64,000 nucleotides of DNA from NCBI GenBank assembly GCA_045586925.1, contig JAZNBG010000011.1, forward strand, positions 1 to 64,000. Direction: 5' to 3'. The notes beneath the pieces are model-generated. The model saw nothing but the letters and a program-made list of their open reading frames with translations, did not search any database and had not been told where the DNA came from. How positions within the stretch are numbered: position 1 is the first letter of the stretch; each line of letters opens with the position of its first letter. Below are positions 52,818-62,161 of this stretch, one piece after another. The position numbers were made by a program, and so were the translations under genes. The stretch is from SIG440 sp045586925 (GTDB lineage Bacteria; Bacillota; Clostridia; Monoglobales; Monoglobaceae).

Positions 52818-54257
52818 TTATTCTATTATCCCAAGAAATCTCTCGTATGCCTTACTCCATTCTGCCTCATCTGTGGGGGTGTATTCTGTGATTTCCGCAG
52901 AGTTCATAATTACATCTGTAAGGTCAGAAATTTCGCCTTTTGCATAAAGCTGAACAGCCACATTACCAAGAGCAGTTGCCTCGATAGGACCTGCAATAAC
53001 CTTTGCACCGGTTGAATTTGCTGTCATCTGGCAAAGAAGCTTATCCTTTGTGCCGCCGCCAACCATATGTATTGAATGATATTCCTTACCGGTACAGTCA
53101 GCAATTTTTGCAAATGAATTTCTGTATTTAAGAGCGATACTCTCGTAGATACATCTTATAATTTCGCCATCTGTTTCAGGAGTTCCCTGACCGGTTTTTT
53201 GGCAGTATTCACGGATTCTGCCGGGCATATCTCCGGGTGCAACAAAGCTCTGGTCATCAGGGTCAATGAAATATTTAAATGGCTCTGACTTCAGTGCAAG
53301 TTCTTCCATATCACCATAAGAGTATTCTTTGCCGTCACGCTTGAACTGACGTCTTGTTTCCTGAATCAGCCACAAACCAATGATATTTCTTAAAAATCTT
53401 GTCTTGCCGCCAAAGCCGTATTCGTTTGTGATATTATATTTATTGGATTTTTCTGAAATTACAGGCTCATCTGTAACAGTTCCGAAAAGTGACCATGTGC
53501 CGCAGGAAATAAAGATAAAGTCCTTATCTCTTGAGGGAACAGCCGCAACAGCACTTGCTGTATCATGTCCTGCAATTGCAACAACCTCTTTAGGAGTTAC
53601 GCCAAGCTCTTTTGCAAGGTCTTCCTTCATTGTTCCAACAACTGTACCTGCTTTAACAATTTCAGGGAAAATTGATCTTGGATATCCAAAACGGTCGATT
53701 ACCTCCCACTTCCAGTCGCACTTCTTCTGGTCAAACATATGGCTTGTTGATGCGATTGTACTTTCGGCATACTGTTTGCCTGTAAGCATATAGCTGAACA
53801 AATCGGGCATAAACAGGAATTTGTCCATCTTTGTCAAATCCTTTTCAGCAAGAAGCTGGAAAAGTGTGTTAAAGTTCATTACCTGAATACCTGTAAGGCT
53901 GTAAAGCTCCTTTTCGGGGATAATCTTAAATGCTTTTTCGGTAATATTATCTGTTCTTGAATCACGGTAATTAAAGGGGTTTGCAATCAGGTTGCCGTCT
54001 TTGTCAATTGCACCGTAGTCAACACCCCATGTGTCGATTGCGATTGTGTCAAAGTCAGAAATTTCAGCCGCCTTTTTTATACCTGTTTTAATTTCATTAA
54101 AAAGTGCCTCGGCGTTCCAACGGAGTTCGCCGTTTTCATAATTGGGGTCATTTGAAAATCTGTGAACCTCGGTAAGTTCGATTTTCTTTCCGTCAAATGA
54201 GCCTAAAATCGCTCTGCCGCTTGATGCGCCAAAGTCTATCGCTAATACTTTTTTCAT
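52818..54257 (-). CDS. rhaB: FGGY-family rhamnulokinase-type sugar kinase
   Basis: 479 residues. The phosphate-1 motif AIDFGASSGRAILG, the catalytic-Asp region IDTWGVDYGAIDKDG, the phosphate-2 motif FISCGTWSLFG and the adenosine region HMVGGGTKDKLLCQMTAN fit RhaB. It phosphorylates L-rhamnulose, but beside fucI it may equally phosphorylate L-fuculose; the sequence cannot separate these. It is convergent with fucI. AGAGG stands before the start. Symbol is by family resemblance. Confidence 0.82.
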   Translation of the reverse strand: MKKVLAIDFGASSGRAILGSFDGKKIELTEVHRFSNDPNYENGELRWNAEALFNEIKTGIKKAAEISDFDTIAIDTWGVDYGAIDKDGNLIANPFNYRDSRTDNITEKAFKIIPEKELYSLTGIQVMNFNTLFQLLAEKDLTKMDKFLFMPDLFSYMLTGKQYAESTIASTSHMFDQKKCDWKWEVIDRFGYPRSIFPEIVKAGTVVGTMKEDLAKELGVTPKEVVAIAGHDTASAVAAVPSRDKDFIFISCGTWSLFGTVTDEPVISEKSNKYNITNEYGFGGKTRFLRNIIGLWLIQETRRQFKRDGKEYSYGDMEELALKSEPFKYFIDPDDQSFVAPGDMPGRIREYCQKTGQGTPETDGEIIRCIYESIALKYRNSFAKIADCTGKEYHSIHMVGGGTKDKLLCQMTANSTGAKVIAGPIEATALGNVAVQLYAKGEISDLTDVIMNSAEITEYTPTDEAEWSKAYERFLGIIE

Positions 54258-54375
54258 ATCCTGTACCTCTTTAAATATTAGAATTTATAAAAGTATACCA
54301 TACTTATACTTAAAAATCAATATATAATATAATGTAGAAACAAAAAATTTTTGTTAAATTTTTCTCAAATTTATG

Positions 54376-54404
54376 TTGACAAATCAATTTTGTGATGATA
54401 TAAT
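54376..54404 (+). promoter_or_regulatory. Strong promoter of the rpsB-tsf operon
   Basis: A consensus TTGACA (54376-54381) and TATAAT (54399-54404) with an ideal 17-base spacer. It gives a leader of about 140 bases before rpsB. Confidence 0.85.
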
Positions 54405-54549
54405 ACATCAGTTGACATCTGTCAAGGTGTCGGCAAAATAATTAAAATACGCACATCATATGATTGTTCGGGCGGTGCTGCACTACCCATGACAGCTCCC
54501 GTACAAGGTGATTATGATGGAGGTGTAAAACTTTTGGAGGTGTAAAATC
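54405..54549 (+). ncRNA. rpsB leader with hairpin and doubled ribosome site
   Basis: CGGG (54469-54472) with GCTG (54477-54480) pairs with CAGC (54493-54496) and CCCG (54498-54501) to form a bulged stem. Downstream, GGAGGTGTAAAA occurs twice (54519-54530 and 54536-54547), the second copy placed to serve the rpsB ATG. S2 autoregulates its own operon in other bacteria; a like role here is inferred. Confidence 0.4.
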
Positions 54550-55302
54550 ATGGGAGTAATTCAAATGAAGCAATTGCTTGAAGCAGGTGTTCATTTCGGA
54601 CATCAGACACGCCGTTGGAATCCTAAAATGGCGGAGTACATCTTTACAGAAAGAAACGGTATCTATATTATCGATCTTCAGAAAACTGTAAAGAAAATTG
54701 AGGAAGCTTACTACTTTGTTCGCGATATCGCAGCAGAAGGCGGCAACGTTCTTTTTGTAGGTACAAAGAAGCAGGCTCAGGACGCTATCCGCGAAGAAGC
54801 TGAAAGAACAGGTATGTTCTACGTTAACGCAAGATGGCTTGGCGGTATGCTCACAAACTTTAAGACAATCAAGAGAAGAATTGACAGACTTTATCAGCTT
54901 AAGAAGATGAACGAAGACGGCACAATGGAACTTCTTCCTAAGAAGGAAGTTTTAAAGCTCAACCTTGAAGAAGAGCGCTTAGAAAAGTTCCTTGGCGGTA
55001 TCAAGGAAATGAAAGACCTTCCTGCTGCTATGTTCGTTGTTGACCCCAGAAAGGAAAAGAACGCTATCGCAGAAGCTCACAAGCTTGGTATCCCCGTAAT
55101 CGCTATCGTTGATACAAACTGCGACCCTGAAGAAGCAGACTTCCCCATCCCCGGCAACGATGATGCTATCCGTGCGGTAAAACTTATCGTTTCAACAATC
55201 GGTAATGCTATTCTTGAGGGCAAGCAGGGCGAAGATTTCTCAGTAGCTGAAACAAGCGAAGAAGAAACCGACGACGTATCACTTGATATGATCGAAGAAT
55301 AA
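54550..55302 (+). CDS. rpsB: 30S ribosomal protein S2
   Basis: 250 residues. MKQLLEAGVHFGHQTRRWNPKM, FVGTKKQAQDAIREEAERTGMFYVN and RWLGGMLTNFKTIKRR are classical S2 motifs, with PVIAIVDTNCDP near the C-terminus and an acidic tail. It belongs to the small subunit. The gene is 31 bases before tsf, the standard operon partner. Confidence 0.98.
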   Translation: MGVIQMKQLLEAGVHFGHQTRRWNPKMAEYIFTERNGIYIIDLQKTVKKIEEAYYFVRDIAAEGGNVLFVGTKKQAQDAIREEAERTGMFYVNARWLGGMLTNFKTIKRRIDRLYQLKKMNEDGTMELLPKKEVLKLNLEEERLEKFLGGIKEMKDLPAAMFVVDPRKEKNAIAEAHKLGIPVIAIVDTNCDPEEADFPIPGNDDAIRAVKLIVSTIGNAILEGKQGEDFSVAETSEEETDDVSLDMIEE

Positions 55303-55333
55303 TTGAATTTTACAGAAAGCGAGTGAATATATT

Positions 55334-56245
55334 ATGGCATTTACTGCACAAGATGTTAAAACTCTCAGAGAAATGACAAACTGTGGTATGATGGACTGTA
55401 AGAAGGCTCTTACAGAAACAAACGGCGATATGGACAAGGCTGTTGAATTCCTTAGAGAAAAAGGTCTTGCTACCGCTGCTAAAAAGGCCGGCAGAATTGC
55501 TGCTGAAGGTCTTGTTACATCAATGGTATTCGACAATGTTGGTGTTGTTGTTGAAATCAACACTGAAACAGACTTCGTTGCAAAGAACGCTGACTTCCAG
55601 AAGTTCGTTGCAGACGTTGCTGAATGTATTGCAAAGACAAATCCTGCTGACGTTGAAGCCCTGAAAGCTGAAAAGCTTTACGGTGACCAGACTGTTGGCG
55701 AAGCTCTTACAGAAAAAATCGCTACAATCGGCGAAAATATGAACCTCCGTCGTTTTGAAAGATACGAAGGCATTAACGTTGCTTACATCCATGGCGGCGG
55801 CAAAATCGGTGTTTTGGTTAACTTCAAGCTTGGTGACGAATCAAAGGCTGCTGACCCTGCATTCCAGGCAGCAGGTAAAGACGTTGCTATGCAGATTGCG
55901 GCTGTTATGCCTAAGTACGTTAAGAGCGATGAAGTTCCCGCTGACGAAGTTGAAAAGGAAAAGGAAATCCTTAAGGCACAGGCTCTTAACGAAGGTAAGC
56001 CCGAAGCAATCGTTGACAAAATGGTTATCGGACGTATCCAGAAGTTCTTCAAGGAAATCTGCCTTGTTGAACAGCCTTACGTTAAGGATGGCGACCTGAC
56101 AGTTGCTAAGTTCCTTGCAAACGTTTCAAAGGAAATCGGTACTGATATCGAAGTTGTTAAGTTTGCACGTTTAGAGAAAGGCGAAGGTTTAGAGAAAAAG
56201 GTTGACGACTTTGCAGCAGAAGTTGCAAAAATGGCTGGCAACTAA
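55334..56245 (+). CDS. tsf: Elongation factor Ts
   Basis: 303 residues. The N-terminal UBA-like region VKTLREMTNCGMMDCKKAL and the core EINTETDFVAKNADFQKFV with the Thr-Asp-Phe-Val contact are typical. It recharges EF-Tu by releasing GDP. A hairpin terminator closes the operon at 56264-56296. Confidence 0.98.
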   Translation: MAFTAQDVKTLREMTNCGMMDCKKALTETNGDMDKAVEFLREKGLATAAKKAGRIAAEGLVTSMVFDNVGVVVEINTETDFVAKNADFQKFVADVAECIAKTNPADVEALKAEKLYGDQTVGEALTEKIATIGENMNLRRFERYEGINVAYIHGGGKIGVLVNFKLGDESKAADPAFQAAGKDVAMQIAAVMPKYVKSDEVPADEVEKEKEILKAQALNEGKPEAIVDKMVIGRIQKFFKEICLVEQPYVKDGDLTVAKFLANVSKEIGTDIEVVKFARLEKGEGLEKKVDDFAAEVAKMAGN

Positions 56246-56263
56246 TATCTCATTAGACATTTC

Positions 56264-56296
56264 AAAAAGGATGACGGTTCTTCCGCCATCCTTTTT
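56264..56296 (+). terminator. Terminator of rpsB-tsf
   Basis: AAAAAGGATGACGG pairs with CCGCCATCCTTTTT around a short loop, ending in a T-run, 19 bases after the tsf stop. Confidence 0.85.
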
Positions 56297-56334
56297 ATAT
56301 TTGAAACATTTTAGATACTTCAACTAATTAACTT

Positions 56335-56616
56335 TTATTTTTTGAAATAAAGCTTTTTAAGTTCACTTATTTTATATTGTCTATTACATTTTTCACAAAA
56401 AAATGCAGTTTTTATAAATTTCACATTCCCAAAGTAATATGCTTTTCTCACCCCAGTATCCCCGCACATTGAAAAATCATAGTTTTTTGCTTCAGGCGAT
56501 TTCTTGTTAATTATTTTTGAAATTTTTACTTTTTTTAAACGTTCCTCACATTTTGGACAATAATGTTTTTTTAATTCAAAAAAATCAAATTCTCTGGATA
56601 TAGCATACATTTTCAT
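56335..56616 (-). CDS. Small zinc-ribbon protein of unknown function
   Basis: 93 residues rich in Lys and Tyr. Two CxxC knuckles, YCPKCEERL near the N-terminus and FFCEKCNRQYKIS near the C-terminus, frame a 50-residue middle part, a layout expected for a zinc ribbon. Function is not recognised. The ATG at 56616 has GAGGTGG; the longer reading to 56637 begins before that site. It stands alone between tsf and nifJ on the other strand. Confidence 0.65.
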   Translation of the reverse strand: MKMYAISREFDFFELKKHYCPKCEERLKKVKISKIINKKSPEAKNYDFSMCGDTGVRKAYYFGNVKFIKTAFFCEKCNRQYKISELKKLYFKK

Positions 56617-56764
56617 GTGACCACCTCTTTGCGCCAATTATATTATTAAAATTTTCAAAAGTCAAAAAAACTTTGGCAATACAGTTAAATCTTTGTCAAA
56701 AACCTAACGATTTTCTGTTAAAAACATAAAAAATAATTTTTTTTGATTTTTTTTTAAAATATAT

Positions 56765-56793
56765 TTGAATTTCACAAAGATATATGGTATAAT
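56765..56793 (+). promoter_or_regulatory. Promoter of nifJ
   Basis: TTGAAT (56765-56770) and TATAAT (56788-56793) are 17 bases apart, with AT-rich tracts upstream that could act as an UP element. The leader is about 70 bases and ends in AGGAGG. No clear Rex box is seen. Confidence 0.7.
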
Positions 56794-56870
56794 GTTTGCT
56801 GTGCGACTATGTGTTGTACAGATTTGATAAAATTAATTAACTATATATACTTATAAGGAGGCTTATTTTC

Positions 56871-59800
56871 ATGGCTAAAAAAATGAAAACCATGGATGGT
56901 AACAGCGCTGCTGCACATTGCGCCTATGCGTTTACAGAAGTTGCTGCTATCTATCCTATCACTCCCTCTTCAAACATGGCTGAAAATGTTGGCCAGTGGA
57001 GTGCAGACGGTCTGAAGAACATCTTCGGCGAAACAGTTGACGTTGTTGAAATGCAGTCTGAAGCAGGTGCTGCAGGTGCGGTTCACGGTTCACTTCAGGC
57101 AGGTGCTTTAACAACAACATTTACAGCTTCACAGGGTCTTCTTCTTATGATCCCCAATATGTACAAAATTGCAGGTGAACTTCTTCCTACAGTTTTCCAC
57201 GTAAGTGCACGTGCTCTTGCAGCTCATGCTCTTAACATCTTTGGTGACCATCAGGACGTTATGGCTTGTCGTCAGACTGGTTTTGCTATGCTGGCTTCAG
57301 GCAGTGTTCAGGAAACAATGGACCTTGCAGGTCTTGCTCACCTTGCATCAATCAAGGGTAGAGTTCCCTTCCTCCACTTCTTTGACGGTTTCAGAACTTC
57401 TCACGAAATTCAGAAGGTTGAAGTTATGGATTACGAAGATCTTAAGGGTCTTCTTGACTGGGATGCTCTTAAAGCATTCAAGGACAACGCTCTCAACCCC
57501 GAACATCCTGTTCTCCGCGGTACAGCTCAGAACTCGGATATCTACTTCCAGGGCAGAGAAGCTGCAAACAAATATTATGATGCTATCCCCGGTATAGTTG
57601 CTGACTATATGAAGGATATTTCAAAAATCACAGGCAGAGAATACAAACCCTTTAACTACTACGGTGCTCCCGATGCAACAAAGGTTATCGTTGCTATGGG
57701 CTCTGTTTGCGAAGCTATCGAAGAAACAGTTGATTACATCAATGCACGTGGCGGCAAGGTTGGTGTTGTTAAGGTTCACCTTTACAGACCTTTCTCTGCT
57801 AAGTACTTCTTTGACGTAATTCCCGAAACTGTTGAAAAGATTGCTGTTCTTGACAGAACAAAAGAACCCGGTTCAATCGGCGAACCTCTCTTCCTTGACG
57901 TTTGCAACCTTTACTATGGCAAGGAAAATGCTCCCAAAATCGTTGGCGGTCGTTATGGTCTTGGCTCAAAAGACACAACACCTACACAGATTATGGCAGT
58001 ATACAACAACCTTGATGCAGACGCTCCCAAGCACAACTTTACTATCGGTATCGTTGATGATGTTACCAACCTTTCACTTGAACTTCCCGAAAAAATCAAC
58101 GCTGCTCCCGAGGGAACAACACGTTGTAAGTTCTGGGGCTTTGGATCAGACGGTACTGTTGGTGCAAACAAGGATGCAATCAAGATTATCGGTGACAATA
58201 CCGACCTTTATGCTCAGGCATACTTTGATTATGACTCAAAGAAATCAGGCGGCGTTACAATGTCTCACTTGAGATTTGGTAAGCAGCCCATTAAGTCAAC
58301 ATATCTCCTTGATGAAGCTGACTATATCGCTTGCCATAAGCCTGCATACCTCACACAGTATGATGTTCTCGAAGGACTCAAGAAGGGTGGTACATTCCTC
58401 CTTAACTGTGTATGGTCTCCTGAAGAACTTGAAGAACATCTTCCTGCAAACGTAAAGAAATATCTTGCTGAAAACGAAATCAACTTCTACATCATCAATG
58501 CAGTTGACGTTGCAGTTAAGGTTGGTCTTGGTCCTAACAGAATTAATATGGTTACTCAGAGTGCTTTCTTTAAGCTTGCTGAAGTTATTCCTTTTGACAA
58601 GGCTGTTGAACTTATCAAGGCTGCAATCAAGAAGACATACGGCAAGAAGGGTGACGAAATCGTTAAGATGAACTGCGACGCAGTTGACGGTGCTATTGAA
58701 GCTCTTGTTAAGGTTGAAGTTCCGGCAGCTTGGAAAGATGCTGTTGATAAGGACGTTAAGGAAAACAACGTTCCTGACTTCATCAAGAATATTGTTCAGC
58801 CCGTTAATGCTCAGGCTGGTAACAAGCTCCCCGTTAGCACATTTGCAGGTATCGAAGACGGTACTTTTGAAACAGGTACATCAAGATACGAAAAGCGCGG
58901 TGTTGCAGTTAACGTTCCTTCATGGGATATTGACAAATGTATCCAGTGTAACCAGTGTTCACTTGTTTGTCCTCATGCTGCAATCCGTCCTGTTCTTCTC
59001 AATGCTGACGAAGCTGCAAAGAAACCCGAAGGTTTTGTAACAAAACCCGCAACAGGTTTTGCAGGTATGGAATACAGAATGCAGGTATCACCTCTCGACT
59101 GTCTTGGCTGTGGCGTTTGTGCTCAGGTTTGTCCTGCTAAGGAAAAAGCCCTCACAATGAAGCCTATTGCTGAAGTTGAGAAGGAAGCTCCCAACTGGGA
59201 ATTCGCTATGACTGTTTCTTCAAAGCAGGATCAGATAGACATTACAAAGAGCACAAAGAACTCACAGTTTGCCGTGCCTATGCTTGAATTCTCAGGCGCT
59301 TGTGCTGGTTGTGGTGAAACACCTTATATTAAGCTTATTACTCAGCTCTTTGGTGACAGAATGATGGTTGCAAATGCTACAGGTTGTACATCAATCTGGG
59401 GTGGCTCTGCTCCTTCAATGCCTTACTGCAAGAACGCTGAAGGCAAGGGTCCCGCTTGGGCTAACTCACTCTTTGAAGATAACGCTGAATTTGGTCTTGG
59501 TATGGTTATGGCCAACAAGAAAATCAGAAACACTCTGGTAAACAGAATGAATTCAGTTATGGACATCGTTAAACCTGAACTTGCTGACGCATTCAAGGCT
59601 TGGATTGAAGGCAAGGACAACGCAGACGCATCTAAGGCTGCTGCAAAGAGCATCGAAGCTCTCATTAAGGATGCTGATATGTCTAACCCCGCAATCAAAG
59701 AAATCGCAGACAGAACCGACTTCCTTGTTAAGCGTTCACAGTGGGTATTCGGTGGCGACGGTTGGGCTTATGATATCGGTTACGGCGGTCTTGACCACGT

Positions 59801-60380
59801 TATCGCATCAGGCGAAGACATCAACATCTTTGTTGTTGATACCGAAGTTTACTCTAACACAGGCGGTCAGGCATCTAAGGCTACACCTACTGCTGCTGTT
59901 GCAAAATTTGCTGCATCAGGTATGAAGGTTAAGAAAAAAGACCTTGGTATGATTGGTACAACATACGGCTACGTATACGTTGCACAGATCGCTCTTGGTG
60001 CTGATATGAATCAGGCTCTTAAGGCTATTAAGGAAGCTGAAGCTTATCCCGGTCCTTCACTGATTATTGCATATGCTCCTTGTATCAACCACGGTATCAA
60101 GACAGGTATGGCAAACACAATCGCTGAAGAAAAGAAGGCTGTTCAGACAGGTTACTGGCACCTTTGGAGATACAACCCCACACTCAAAGAAGAAGGCAAG
60201 AACCCCTTCATCCTTGACTCAAAAGAGCCAACAGGCACAATCAAGGAATTCCTTGAGGGCGAAAACCGTTATCTCATGCTCAAGAAAGCATTCCCCGAAG
60301 TTGCAGCTCAGCTCTTTGATAAGGCTGAAAAAGACCTTATCGAAAGATACGAAATCTACAAGAAGAACGCTGAATGCTAA
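56871..60380 (+). CDS. nifJ: Pyruvate:ferredoxin (flavodoxin) oxidoreductase
   Basis: 1169 residues, one fused chain as in most clostridial enzymes. Domain I begins MDGNSAAAHCAYAFTEVAAIYPITPSS. Domain V carries two [4Fe-4S] motifs, CIQCNQCSLVCP near 688 and CLGCGVCAQVCP near 744. The C-terminal TPP domain has CAGCGETPYIK near 806, GGDGWAYDIGYGGLDHV and YSNTGGQASKATP. It converts pyruvate and CoA to acetyl-CoA, CO2 and reduced ferredoxin, the key step of anaerobic fermentation. Codon use is strongly biased, as expected for a highly expressed gene. Confidence 0.98.
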   Translation: MAKKMKTMDGNSAAAHCAYAFTEVAAIYPITPSSNMAENVGQWSADGLKNIFGETVDVVEMQSEAGAAGAVHGSLQAGALTTTFTASQGLLLMIPNMYKIAGELLPTVFHVSARALAAHALNIFGDHQDVMACRQTGFAMLASGSVQETMDLAGLAHLASIKGRVPFLHFFDGFRTSHEIQKVEVMDYEDLKGLLDWDALKAFKDNALNPEHPVLRGTAQNSDIYFQGREAANKYYDAIPGIVADYMKDISKITGREYKPFNYYGAPDATKVIVAMGSVCEAIEETVDYINARGGKVGVVKVHLYRPFSAKYFFDVIPETVEKIAVLDRTKEPGSIGEPLFLDVCNLYYGKENAPKIVGGRYGLGSKDTTPTQIMAVYNNLDADAPKHNFTIGIVDDVTNLSLELPEKINAAPEGTTRCKFWGFGSDGTVGANKDAIKIIGDNTDLYAQAYFDYDSKKSGGVTMSHLRFGKQPIKSTYLLDEADYIACHKPAYLTQYDVLEGLKKGGTFLLNCVWSPEELEEHLPANVKKYLAENEINFYIINAVDVAVKVGLGPNRINMVTQSAFFKLAEVIPFDKAVELIKAAIKKTYGKKGDEIVKMNCDAVDGAIEALVKVEVPAAWKDAVDKDVKENNVPDFIKNIVQPVNAQAGNKLPVSTFAGIEDGTFETGTSRYEKRGVAVNVPSWDIDKCIQCNQCSLVCPHAAIRPVLLNADEAAKKPEGFVTKPATGFAGMEYRMQVSPLDCLGCGVCAQVCPAKEKALTMKPIAEVEKEAPNWEFAMTVSSKQDQIDITKSTKNSQFAVPMLEFSGACAGCGETPYIKLITQLFGDRMMVANATGCTSIWGGSAPSMPYCKNAEGKGPAWANSLFEDNAEFGLGMVMANKKIRNTLVNRMNSVMDIVKPELADAFKAWIEGKDNADASKAAAKSIEALIKDADMSNPAIKEIADRTDFLVKRSQWVFGGDGWAYDIGYGGLDHVIASGEDINIFVVDTEVYSNTGGQASKATPTAAVAKFAASGMKVKKKDLGMIGTTYGYVYVAQIALGADMNQALKAIKEAEAYPGPSLIIAYAPCINHGIKTGMANTIAEEKKAVQTGYWHLWRYNPTLKEEGKNPFILDSKEPTGTIKEFLEGENRYLMLKKAFPEVAAQLFDKAEKDLIERYEIYKKNAEC

Positions 60381-60394
60381 TTCTTTGGTACATT

Positions 60395-60431
60395 CAAAAA
60401 CACCGTTGGAAAATTCCAACGGTGTTTTTTT
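60395..60431. terminator. Terminator after nifJ
   Basis: AAAAACACCGTTGGAA and TTCCAACGGTGTTTTTTT form a strong hairpin with T-run. The last bases overlap the stop codon of the minus-strand small protein, so it may serve both strands. Confidence 0.85.
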
Positions 60432-60528
60432 ACTTATTATATCTACCAATATTCATTGCACAAAATAATATTAAAGATATTCCTCCTCCGACTATTGCGC
60501 CCAAAACAAAAAATACTGTTTCTTTCAT
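60430..60528 (-). CDS. 32-residue DUF3789-like single-span membrane protein
   Basis: This short frame reads MKETVFFVLGAIVGGGISLI then LFCAMNIGRYNK, one hydrophobic helix with a Gly-rich face and a basic tail. This is the pattern of DUF3789 micro-proteins found in Clostridia, often near mobile elements. GAGG precedes the ATG by six bases. It is followed by the LysM-GH18 gene upstream on the same strand, 16 bases away. Function unknown. Confidence 0.6.
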   Translation of the reverse strand: MKETVFFVLGAIVGGGISLILFCAMNIGRYNK

Positions 60529-60544
60529 AACATCCTCGCAATTA

Positions 60545-61816
60545 TCACACATCAAACATATAATCAAGAAGCGACCAGTTTTGTTGAAAAGGCCGCATTA
60601 AATTCCAATATCCGGCTCCACGCAGATTTTTTTCGTTTATAAGATTAAACTTTTGCTGAATACTGCGCACATCCTCAAACCAGACCTCGTGTTCTCTTCC
60701 TTCGCTGTCGGTATACCTGAACCAAGGCGATTGCGAAGCCTCGTCATACTGAATTTCCGCACCATTCCTTGCTGCAATCTGTATTGCCTCAACATTTGAT
60801 ATTGAATCGGCTCTTGATTCGCCTTTGACATAAGGAAGTGTCCAGTCATAACCATAGTTTGGGATACCAAGAAAAATCTTCTCAGGAGGAATAATCGTAA
60901 GAGCATACTCCACTACCTGCCGCACATTTCGAATTGGGGCGACGGCAAGGGGCGGCCCATAGGTATATCCCCACTCATATGTCATAAGAAGAACAGCATT
61001 GCTATTTGCGCCAATTGCCTGATAGTTGTGTCCTTCATACAAAAGACCTCTTTGTGTGTCCGAAATTTTGGGGGCAAGGGCTGCAATCACGTCGTAGCCC
61101 AACGGATTTAGCGCCCCTGCCAGTTTGCCTATAAAATCACCATATAATAGTGCATCCTGAGGGTAAACAAACTCAAAATCAATATCAAGACCGCCATAGC
61201 CTTTATTTTGGATGTTTTCTATAATATCATTTGTCAGGCTATCCTGAATTTCAGTGCTGTTGAGCACCATACTTGCAAGCTCATTACTGAAACCACCCTG
61301 TTCGGTAAGTGTTGAAAGATGCATCAGCGGTATTACCCCATATTCGTTGGCAAGTGAGATAAGCTCCTCGTCATTAAGGTCAACCAGACCACCGCTTTCT
61401 GTTATCCCGTATGTGAAAGGGGTCATATAGTTTATATACGGCAACGTACTGCGTAAAAGGTTTTTGTCTATATAGGGATAGGCATAGCCGTTTACATCAA
61501 TCTGCCTTGTTCTGTCAGACTCAAACGATATAACAAGGGTCTGCCCGGGGTATAAAATGTTTTGTCCCCTTAAAATCGGATTGTTGCGGTAAATTCTGTT
61601 GACGGACACTCCGTACTGCTGTGCAATTGAATAAACCGTTTCACCCTGATTTACCGTATGATACTGTGTTGGAGTAAGTATCAAAATTGCTTGACCAACC
61701 ACAAGATTTGGAATATCTTCAAGATTGTTAAGGGTTGTCACAACAAACTGCGGAACGCCGTATTGCTGTGCAATTGAAGCCGTTGTATCACCTGATTTAA
61801 CAATATGTATATTCAT
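60545..61816 (-). CDS. LysM-GH18 protein, spore-cortex/spore-germination hydrolase type (YaaH/SleL-like)
   Basis: 423 residues. Two LysM repeats (2-48 and 52-97: IVKSGDTTASIAQQYGVP, HTVNQGETVYSIAQQYGV) bind peptidoglycan. A GH18 barrel fills about 108-420, with the catalytic phrase GGLDIDFEFV (Glu215 as acid, Asp211 and Asp213). In Bacillus, SleL/YaaH cleaves spore-cortex muramic-lactam glycans, and such proteins have no classical signal peptide, as here. Cortex lysis on germination is the likely role; other cell-wall uses are possible. Confidence 0.85.
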   Translation of the reverse strand: MNIHIVKSGDTTASIAQQYGVPQFVVTTLNNLEDIPNLVVGQAILILTPTQYHTVNQGETVYSIAQQYGVSVNRIYRNNPILRGQNILYPGQTLVISFESDRTRQIDVNGYAYPYIDKNLLRSTLPYINYMTPFTYGITESGGLVDLNDEELISLANEYGVIPLMHLSTLTEQGGFSNELASMVLNSTEIQDSLTNDIIENIQNKGYGGLDIDFEFVYPQDALLYGDFIGKLAGALNPLGYDVIAALAPKISDTQRGLLYEGHNYQAIGANSNAVLLMTYEWGYTYGPPLAVAPIRNVRQVVEYALTIIPPEKIFLGIPNYGYDWTLPYVKGESRADSISNVEAIQIAARNGAEIQYDEASQSPWFRYTDSEGREHEVWFEDVRSIQQKFNLINEKNLRGAGYWNLMRPFQQNWSLLDYMFDV

Positions 61817-61908
61817 AATCCACCTCCATTCTTTAGTATATTTTAAAAAGTTAAAAATGTTAAAGCTATATATAATTCAACAAAATGTCATTTTTTTGAC
61901 AAATTCTA

Positions 61909-61936
61909 TTGACATTTGCCAAAAGTCGAGTATAAT
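61909..61936 (+). promoter_or_regulatory. Promoter of the riboswitch-controlled symporter
   Basis: TTGACA (61909-61914) and TATAAT (61931-61936) with a 16-base spacer, about 50 bases before the riboswitch. Confidence 0.75.
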
Positions 61937-61984
61937 ATATGTATAACCCAACGAGGCTTTTAGAATTTATTTAAAGACTGAAAG

Positions 61985-62075
61985 CAGAGGGTACTCCGGA
62001 GAATCTCATTTGAGTGCCGAAGGTGCAAGGCTGCATATGTGGCTGAATCTCTCAGGCAAAAGGACGGAGCAGACA
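61985..62075 (+). ncRNA. Glycine riboswitch (single aptamer)
   Basis: The glycine-aptamer core is plain: GTGCCGAAGGTGCAAGG in the middle and CTCTCAGGCAAAAGGAC at the end, with P1 formed by CTCCG (61994) and CGGAG (62065). Only one aptamer is seen, whereas many glycine riboswitches are tandem. The 5' P1 arm can also pair with CCGGAG at 62108-62113 beside the terminator. This suggests that ligand binding frees the terminator and turns the gene off, so the cell would stop importing when glycine is plentiful. Confidence 0.9.
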
Positions 62076-62111
62076 AATCCCCTATATTTATATGTCTGTT
62101 TGTCAATCCGG

Positions 62112-62144
62112 AGCTACCAAATAATTGGTAGCTATTTTTATTTT
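62112..62144 (+). terminator. Expression-platform terminator of the glycine riboswitch
   Basis: AGCTACC (62112-62118) and GGTAGCT (62127-62133) form a hairpin followed by a T-rich tract, directly before the AGGAGG of the symporter gene. Confidence 0.8.
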
Positions 62145-62161
62145 ACAGGAGGTTTTATATC

